A DNA stretch of 8,681 nt, from contig DASVVS010000004.1 of assembly GCA_036386455.1 (NCBI GenBank), forward strand, positions 1 to 8,681. Direction: 5' to 3'. The DNA is from AC-37 sp036386455 (GTDB lineage: Bacteria; Actinomycetota; Thermoleophilia; Solirubrobacterales; Thermoleophilaceae). How positions within the stretch are numbered: the first letter of the stretch is position 1; each line of letters opens with the position of its first letter. Shown here piece by piece: positions 1-4,660 of this stretch. The notes under the pieces are model-generated. The model saw only the letters and a list, made by a program, of their open reading frames with translations, made no database searches and was not told the origin of the DNA. The position numbers and the translations under genes are program-made.

Positions 1-1932
1 GTCGAGCGGCGCGGGGGCGCCCCGGTCCGCGAGCTCGGCCCCTAGCCGCCAGAGCCGCCCGAGGAAGCGGTGCACACCCTCCACGCCGGAGTCGGACCAG
101 TCGGCGTCCTGGTCGGGCGGGCCGATGAAGAGCACGTAGCAGCGCGCCGTGTCGGCGCCGTAGCGCTCGACGTAGGTCGACGGCGAGATGACGTTGCCCT
201 TGGACTTCGACATCTTCGCGCCGTCGCGCGTGATCATGCCGATCGTGAAGAGCGCCTTGAACGGCTCCTCGACGTCGAGCAGGCCCATGTCGGCGAACGC
301 CTTGACGAAGAAGCGCGCGTACAGCAGGTGCAGGATCGCGTGCTCGACGCCGCCGATGTACTGGTCGACCGGCATCCACATGTCGGCGATGTCGCGGTCG
401 AACGGCGCGCCGTCGTTGCGCGGGTCGCAGTAGCGCATGAAGTACCAGGACGAGTCGACGAACGTGTCCATCGTGTCGGTCTCGCGGCGTGCCTCCCCAC
501 CGCACGACGGGCAGGTGGTCCGCACCCAGTCCTCGGCCGCCGCTAGCGGCGAGCGGCCGCGCGGCGCGTAGTCCTCGACGTTCGGCAGCTCGACCGGCAG
601 CTGGTCGTCCGGCACGGCCACGATCCCGCACGCGTCGCAGTGCACGACCGGGATCGGGCAGCCCCAGTAGCGCTGGCGCGAGAGCAGCCAGTCGCGCAGG
701 CGGTAGTTCACCGCCGGCTCGCCGCGACCCTCCGAGCCGAGCCACTCCACGATGCGGTCGAACGCCTCGCGGTTGTGCTGCCCGTCGAACTGGCCGCTGT
801 TCACGAGCGGGCCGTCGTCGGCGCAGGGCAGCTCGCCGCAGTCCACCACCCGCCGGATCGGGAGATCGAACTTCGTGGCGAACTCGAAGTCGCGCTCGTC
901 GTGCGCGGGCACCGCCATGATCGCGCCCGTGCCGTACTCCATCAGCACGTAGTCGGCGACGAACATCGGGATCTCCTCGCCGTTCACCGGGTTCGTGACG
1001 GTCCGCCCGAGCGGCACGCCGGTCTTCTCGCGCGCCTCGTCACCGCGCTCCTCGGCCGACTCGGAGATCGCGTGGTTCACGTAGGCGCGCACCTCGTCCT
1101 CGTGCTCGGTGCTCGCCGCGAGGCGCAGCACGTCCGGGTGCTCGGGCGCCATCACGAAGAAGGTCGCGCCGAACAGCGTGTCCGGCCGCGTGGTGAAGAC
1201 CGGGTAGTCGGTGCCGAGCTCCTCGCAGCGGAAGACCACCTCGGCGCCCTCGGAGCGGCCGATCCAGTTGCGCTGCATCGTGACCACGTGATCGGGCCAG
1301 TCGACGGTCTGGAGGTCGTCGAGCAGCCGGTCCGCGTAGTCGGTGATCCGGAAGAACCACTGCTCGAGCTGGCGCGCCTCGACCTCGGTGCCGCAGCGCT
1401 CGCAGCGGCCGTCGATCACCTGCTCGTTGGCCAGCACAGTCGCGTCCTTCGGGCACCAGTTCACGGCGGCGTCGGCGCGGTAGGCGAGCCCCTTCTCGAA
1501 CAGCCGCAGGAAGATCCACTGCGTCCAGCGGTAGTAGCGCGGCTCGTGGGTCCCGAACTCGCGGGTCCAGTCGATCGAGACGCCCCAGGAGCGGAACTGC
1601 CGGCGGAACTCGGCTATCGACGACTCGGTCGAGTCGCGCGGGTGCTGCCCGGTGCGGATCGCGTGGTTCTCGGCGGGCAGGCCGAATGCGTCGTAGCCCA
1701 TCGGGTGCAGAACGCGGCGGCCGGTGCGGCGGTGGTAGTGCGCGATGGCGTCGCCGATCGCGTAGCACTTGAGGTGCCCCATGTGCGGCTCGCCGGACGG
1801 GTACGGGAGCATCTCGAGCACGTACGAGGAGTCGCCCGCGGCGCCCGGCTCGTTGGGCACCTCCCAGGTGCGCTCCTCCTCCCAGATCCGCTGCCACTTG
1901 GGCTCGATGCGCTTCGGGTCGTAACGCTCCAT
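1..1932 (-). CDS. leuS: Leucyl-tRNA synthetase, N-terminal 644 residues (C-terminus beyond window)
   Basis: Class I aminoacyl-tRNA synthetase that charges tRNA-Leu in the cytoplasm. The ATG at 1932 opens with MERYDPKRIEPKWQRIW, typical of the family. The HIGH motif is HMGH at residues 51-54 (PYPSGEPHMGHLK). The CP1 editing domain carries TTRPDTLFG from residue 247, so the editing threonine is Thr252, and AHDERDFEFA with Asp345; both numbers match E. coli LeuRS. Zinc-type cysteine pairs occur in CERCG and in CDACG/CPSCGG. DTMDTFVDSSWYF lies in the catalytic core and KMSKSKGN is at residues 573-580. Only a short TRDGA linker precedes KMSKS, so the leucine-specific insertion seen in E. coli is absent, as in many bacteria. 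Bacterial LeuRS is usually 800-870 residues, so part of the anticodon-binding and C-terminal domains lies left of position 1. No Shine-Dalgarno is visible. It diverges from the coiled-coil gene. Confidence 0.98.
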   Translation of the reverse strand, partial: MERYDPKRIEPKWQRIWEEERTWEVPNEPGAAGDSSYVLEMLPYPSGEPHMGHLKCYAIGDAIAHYHRRTGRRVLHPMGYDAFGLPAENHAIRTGQHPRDSTESSIAEFRRQFRSWGVSIDWTREFGTHEPRYYRWTQWIFLRLFEKGLAYRADAAVNWCPKDATVLANEQVIDGRCERCGTEVEARQLEQWFFRITDYADRLLDDLQTVDWPDHVVTMQRNWIGRSEGAEVVFRCEELGTDYPVFTTRPDTLFGATFFVMAPEHPDVLRLAASTEHEDEVRAYVNHAISESAEERGDEAREKTGVPLGRTVTNPVNGEEIPMFVADYVLMEYGTGAIMAVPAHDERDFEFATKFDLPIRRVVDCGELPCADDGPLVNSGQFDGQHNREAFDRIVEWLGSEGRGEPAVNYRLRDWLLSRQRYWGCPIPVVHCDACGIVAVPDDQLPVELPNVEDYAPRGRSPLAAAEDWVRTTCPSCGGEARRETDTMDTFVDSSWYFMRYCDPRNDGAPFDRDIADMWMPVDQYIGGVEHAILHLLYARFFVKAFADMGLLDVEEPFKALFTIGMITRDGAKMSKSKGNVISPSTYVERYGADTARCYVLFIGPPDQDADWSDSGVEGVHRFLGRLWRLGAELADRGAPAPLD

Positions 1933-1942
1933 GGGCTGGGTG

Positions 1943-1948
1943 AGGTTA
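1943..1948 (-). promoter_or_regulatory. Candidate -10 box TAACCT for leuS
   Basis: On the minus strand TAACCT (TANNNT) ends 10 bases before the leuS ATG. Transcription starting 6-7 bases downstream would leave a leader of only about 3-4 bases, and no ribosome-binding sequence is seen. No TTGACA-like -35 lies 16-18 bases upstream. Promoter by position and consensus only. Confidence 0.35.
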
Positions 1949-1962
1949 CCGGCGCTCGCCGG
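1949..1962. repeat. Inverted repeat CCGGCG-CT-CGCCGG in the divergent leuS / coiled-coil gap
   Basis: A perfect 6-base inverted repeat with a 2-base centre sits directly against the candidate leuS -10 box, in the spacer where a repressor could act. It may also be chance in GC-rich DNA. It is too short and lacks a T-run to be a terminator. Confidence 0.3.
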
Positions 1963-2002
1963 CGCGATTCCGTCGCACGCGTCTGGGAACATCGAGTGCG
2001 CA

Positions 2003-2635
2003 ATGGCCACCCCGAGCCCATCGTCCCGGGCGGCCGAGCTCGCGGCCGAGCAGGTCCAGTCGATCGTCGACGCGGCCGAGCAGGCCGCCGAGGAGCTGCG
2101 CGGCGCCGCCGAGCGTGACGCGCGCGAGCGCGAACGGGAGGCCGAGCGCGAGGCGGAGCGGATCCGCGAGGAGGCGCGCTCCGCGGCGGGCGAGGAGCGC
2201 CGCGCCGCCGAGGAGGAGGCCGCGCGGATCCTCGAGATCGCGCGCAAGGAGGCGGACGACCGCGTGGCGCGGGCGCAGCAGGCGGCCGACGACGCGCTGG
2301 CCCAGGCGCAGGCGATCTCGAACGGGCTGCGCCGGCTCGGCGAGTCGCTCGAGGGCCAGGCCGAGCGCATCCTGCGCGACGTGCAGGCCGGCCACCGGCG
2401 GATCATGAGCGAGCTGCGTGTGGAGCCGAGCCCGCGCGAGTCGGCCCCCCGCGAGCCGGCCGACGCCCGCGACCGCGAGCTGCTCTCCGCCGTGCAGGCG
2501 AGCGAGTCGCGCCGGCGCGGCGCCGGGCGTTCCGGCGGGGATGCCGGCGGCGGGGCCGGCGGGGTCGGCGGGGCCGCCACCGGCACGCGCGGCAACCCGT
2601 TCGACGAGCTCGAGATCCCGCGCTGGGGGGAATGA
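2003..2635 (+). CDS. Alanine/glutamate/arginine-rich coiled-coil protein with Gly-rich linker and conserved-looking C-terminal peptide
   Basis: A 210-residue protein I cannot place in a named family. Residues about 9-135 are a long amphipathic helix rich in Ala, Glu and Arg (AEQVQSIVDAAEQAAEELRG), typical of a coiled coil. Residues about 140-172 are Pro/Glu/Arg-rich, about 173-196 a Gly-rich flexible linker, and the last 13 residues are NPFDELEIPRWGE. There is no signal peptide or membrane segment. Actinobacteria have many such DivIVA-like or ATP-synthase-b-like coiled-coil proteins, so a scaffold or division/envelope role is possible but not shown. I chose ATG 2003 because the in-frame ATG at 1931 overlaps the leuS start and its extension lacks coiled-coil character. 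Its stop overlaps the next start (ATGA at 2632-2635), so the two genes are probably translationally coupled. Confidence 0.8.
   Translation: MATPSPSSRAAELAAEQVQSIVDAAEQAAEELRGAAERDAREREREAEREAERIREEARSAAGEERRAAEEEAARILEIARKEADDRVARAQQAADDALAQAQAISNGLRRLGESLEGQAERILRDVQAGHRRIMSELRVEPSPRESAPREPADARDRELLSAVQASESRRRGAGRSGGDAGGGAGGVGGAATGTRGNPFDELEIPRWGE
2532..2576 (+). repeat. Imperfect tandem GGCGGGG-type repeats coding for a Gly linker
   Basis: Copies of CCGGCGGGG / GCCGGCGGGG / GTCGGCGGGG follow one another in the coiled-coil gene and encode the stretch GGDAGGGAGGVGG. Such low-complexity tracts slip easily, so linker length may vary between strains. Confidence 0.6.
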
Positions 2636-3216
2636 TGGGCGCGCCGCGCCTGGGGGTCGCGCGACCGCTGCCGCGCGTGGACGACCCGCTGACCGACGGC
2701 GAGATCGCCATGCGCGAGTTCCGGCGCGCGGACATCCCCGCGATGGTCCCGATGCTCGACGACGAGCCGATCGTGCGCTGGACCCGCGTCCCGCACCCCT
2801 ACGGCGAGCGCGATGCGCTCGACTACCTGGCGCGCGGGGACGCCGAGCGCGAGCGCGGCGAGGGGATCAACCTCGCGGTCCTGTCCGCGGACGGCAGCGA
2901 GCTGCTCGGGTCGATGTCGGTGCGGATCGCCTCCTGGCCCGACCTGCGCGCGCAGCTCGGGTATCTCGTCGGAGCGCACGCCCGCGGGCGCGGAGTGGCG
3001 TCGCGCGCGATCCGGATCGCCTCGCACTGGGGCTTTCGCACGCTCGGCCTCGAACGGATCGAGATCCTCGTGCACCCGGAGAACGAGCCGTCCCAGCGCG
3101 CGGCCGAGAAGGCCGGCTTCAAGCGCGAGGGCATCCTGCGCTCGTACACCCGCGTGAAGAGCGAGCGCTTCGACATGTGGTCGTTCTCCGCCCTGCCGGG
3201 CGAGCTAGAGCGCTGA
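2632..3216 (+). CDS. GNAT-family N-acetyltransferase, RimJ/RimL-like
   Basis: A 194-residue acetyl-CoA-dependent acetyltransferase, probably cytoplasmic. After an N-terminal tail of about 20 residues, EIAMREFRRADIPAMVPML is the usual beta1-alpha1 opening. Motif A is LGYLVGAHARGRGVASRAI with the acetyl-CoA pyrophosphate loop R-G-R-G-V-A at residues 118-123. Motif B is LERIEILVHPENEPSQRAAE with Asn151 and Ser154, followed by KAGF (160-163) and EGILR, the signature of the RimJ/RimL group that acetylates protein N-termini or small molecules. The substrate cannot be read from sequence. The ATG at 2632 overlaps the preceding stop; the ATG at 2635 is an equally possible start, one residue shorter. 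A run of six G at 2625-2630 may act as ribosome-binding site. All Arg codons are CGN, unlike the next gene. Confidence 0.93.
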   Translation: MMGAPRLGVARPLPRVDDPLTDGEIAMREFRRADIPAMVPMLDDEPIVRWTRVPHPYGERDALDYLARGDAERERGEGINLAVLSADGSELLGSMSVRIASWPDLRAQLGYLVGAHARGRGVASRAIRIASHWGFRTLGLERIEILVHPENEPSQRAAEKAGFKREGILRSYTRVKSERFDMWSFSALPGELER

Positions 3217-3261
3217 AATAAGGTTTGCGCGCCACTTCCGGCGGGGTAGACCGGGCGCACC

Positions 3262-3738
3262 TTGAAGCGACTGACCGTCCTGATGGCGCTCCTCGCGCTG
3301 CTCGCCATACCGGCCGCGGGCCTCGCCGCGACCAAGACCTACGTGGGCAAGACCGAGCAGGGCTACCGGGCGAGCGCGAAGGTGGTGGACGGCAAGCTCA
3401 AGTGGGTCAAGTTCAAGTACCGGCTCGACTGCAAGGACTCGAAGTACACCTACGGCCCGTACAACGGTGCTTGGGTCGACGCGCCGGAGGGACCGATCGA
3501 GCAGGAGAGAACGCGCTTCAGCGACAGCGGGAGCGGTGAGGACACCGATCCGGAGACTAAGCACAAGCTGCAGTGGACGGCGGCGCTCAGCGGCAGGATC
3601 CTCTCCGGCGGGCGGATCAAGGCCACGCACACCGAGACCTTCAGGCTCTTCAACTCCAAGGGCAAGGAGTACGACCGTTGCCGCGACTCGATCGACATGA
3701 GACTGCGGCGCAAGAAGGCGTTCAGCCGTCGCGCCTGA
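3262..3738 (+). CDS. Small secreted basic protein of unknown family
   Basis: A 158-residue protein starting at TTG 3262, the only start-type codon between the in-frame stop at 3247-3249 and a complete signal peptide. MKRLTVLMALLALLAIPAAG has a KR n-region and a Leu/Ala hydrophobic core; cleavage is likely near residues 22-23. The mature chain is rich in Lys, Tyr and Arg and has two cysteines, Cys57 and Cys140, which could form a disulfide. The end is strongly basic (RLRRKKAFSRRA). I recognise no domain. Short Lys/Trp/Tyr strands (KLKWVKFKYRL, HKLQWTAAL) suggest a small beta fold, but that is inference. Four of about thirteen Arg codons are AGA/AGG, unlike the neighbouring GNAT gene, which may indicate different ancestry. 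No clear Shine-Dalgarno is seen; TTGCGC (3225-3230) and TAGACC (3247-3252) are 16 bases apart and may be a weak promoter. The end overlaps the convergent catalase gene by 17 bases. Confidence 0.8.
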   Translation: MKRLTVLMALLALLAIPAAGLAATKTYVGKTEQGYRASAKVVDGKLKWVKFKYRLDCKDSKYTYGPYNGAWVDAPEGPIEQERTRFSDSGSGEDTDPETKHKLQWTAALSGRILSGGRIKATHTETFRLFNSKGKEYDRCRDSIDMRLRRKKAFSRRA

Positions 3739-4651
3739 CGCCCGTCCGGCGGAACACCGACACCGCGTAGGCGTCGGGCCGGAAGTTCAGGATCTCGTCG
3801 GGTGAGAGCTCGATCCCGCCGGTCACGCGGGTCGGGTCGAAGACCAGCACGTCGCCGTCGCGCTCGCGGCTCGTGTCGAGCCCGGTCAGCTCGATCGTGC
3901 CGAGCTCCACGGTCTCGCGCTCCTCGGGCCAGGCGACCGTCGGGTCGTCGATCGGGTCGCCGTCCTCCCCCAGCCGGGCGATCAGCCGGAAGCGCACCGG
4001 CTCGCGCTCGAGCCGCTCGCGGATCTCGTCCTGGAGGTAGTCGGGCGCGGCGCCGCCGATCTCCTCCTCGGAGAGGTGCTCCACGCCCGCCTCGGGTTCG
4101 ATCCGGTAGCGGATCCAGCGCCCGGCCGGCTCGAGCCGGAAGGCGTGTAGCGAGTTGAACGCGCAGGTCGCGTAGCTGCGCGGCGGCACGAAGGTCGGGA
4201 GGATCAGCTGCAGGGCGGCGCCGGTCTCGGGGTGCTCGCCCATGAACGCGCCGAGCTTCTCCATGTCGGGCTGGCCGGTCTCCGGGTCCGGCTTGCGCGA
4301 CCGCGTGAACGCGATGAAGTCCTCGACGGTGCGCACGAAGAAGACCGGCAGCGTGAGCGAGACGATGTCCGTGGTACCGCCGTCCGGCAGGTAGAACTTG
4401 ATCGCCATGCCGCGGCCCTCGGTGCGCACGGCGTCGGACGCCGTCGGGTCGCCGCTGCCGTTCGAGAAGCGCACTGTCACGCGTACCGGCTCGCTCTGCA
4501 TGTGGGCGGCGCTCGTCAGCCCGGCCGCGGCGGGCGTGGCCGTGAAAGTGCCCGCGCAAAGCGTCCCCTTCGCGTGCGCGGCGCGGGCGCCGTCGAAGCG
4601 GCCGCTCACGTCGTTGATGGCGTCCACGGCCTGCTCGGCGCGCTCGTTCAT
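3722..4651 (-). CDS. Catalase-family heme protein, SrpA / mini-catalase type, with altered distal pocket
   Basis: A 309-residue relative of heme catalases (classical subunits are about 480 residues or more), like SrpA-type 'catalase-related peroxidases' and coral allene-oxide-synthase relatives. Order of motifs: ARAAHAKGTL with presumed distal His26; VRVTVRFSNGSGDP with Ser63 at the RFS position; RGMAIKFYLPDG (80-91); DIVSLTLPVFFVRT (95-108); and near the end RPDAYAVSVFRR, matching the proximal R-x3-Y-x2-[TS]-x3-R pattern with Arg291, Tyr295 as heme ligand, Ser298 and Arg302. In true catalases the 95-102 stretch reads D-[LI]-V-G-N-N-T-P; here Ser-Leu-Thr replaces Gly-Asn-Asn, so the catalytic Asn is missing. 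Heme binding is likely; efficient H2O2 dismutation is doubtful, and a peroxidase or hydroperoxide isomerase role is more plausible. There is no signal peptide. The ATG overlaps the acylase stop (ATGA), preceded by GGGGAGG two bases upstream. Confidence 0.92.
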   Translation of the reverse strand: MNERAEQAVDAINDVSGRFDGARAAHAKGTLCAGTFTATPAAAGLTSAAHMQSEPVRVTVRFSNGSGDPTASDAVRTEGRGMAIKFYLPDGGTTDIVSLTLPVFFVRTVEDFIAFTRSRKPDPETGQPDMEKLGAFMGEHPETGAALQLILPTFVPPRSYATCAFNSLHAFRLEPAGRWIRYRIEPEAGVEHLSEEEIGGAAPDYLQDEIRERLEREPVRFRLIARLGEDGDPIDDPTVAWPEERETVELGTIELTGLDTSRERDGDVLVFDPTRVTGGIELSPDEILNFRPDAYAVSVFRRTGVRRDG

Positions 4652-4660
4652 CGCCTCCCC
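4648..4660 (-). promoter_or_regulatory. Translational coupling site: GGGGAGG, then ATGA overlap of acylase stop and catalase start
   Basis: Read leftward: GGGGAGG-CG-ATGA. The catalase ATG (4651-4649) and acylase TGA (4650-4648) share bases. The Shine-Dalgarno-like run is only two bases from the start, closer than usual, which suits termination-reinitiation by ribosomes finishing the acylase. Confidence 0.75.

Noticed and set aside
1931..2002. Upstream ATG at 1931 as the start of the coiled-coil protein.
   Set aside because: It would overlap the leuS start codon and its promoter region. The added 24 residues have no coiled-coil character or ribosome-binding site.
640..2118. 492-codon plus-strand open frame opposite leuS.
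   Set aside because: It lies antisense to unambiguous LeuRS motifs, and its composition is typical of a complementary-strand shadow.
3225..3252. TTGCGC-16-TAGACC as a promoter for the small secreted protein.
   Set aside because: The -10 lacks the final T and the -35 matches only in part. I mention it in the gene entry but do not call it as a separate feature.
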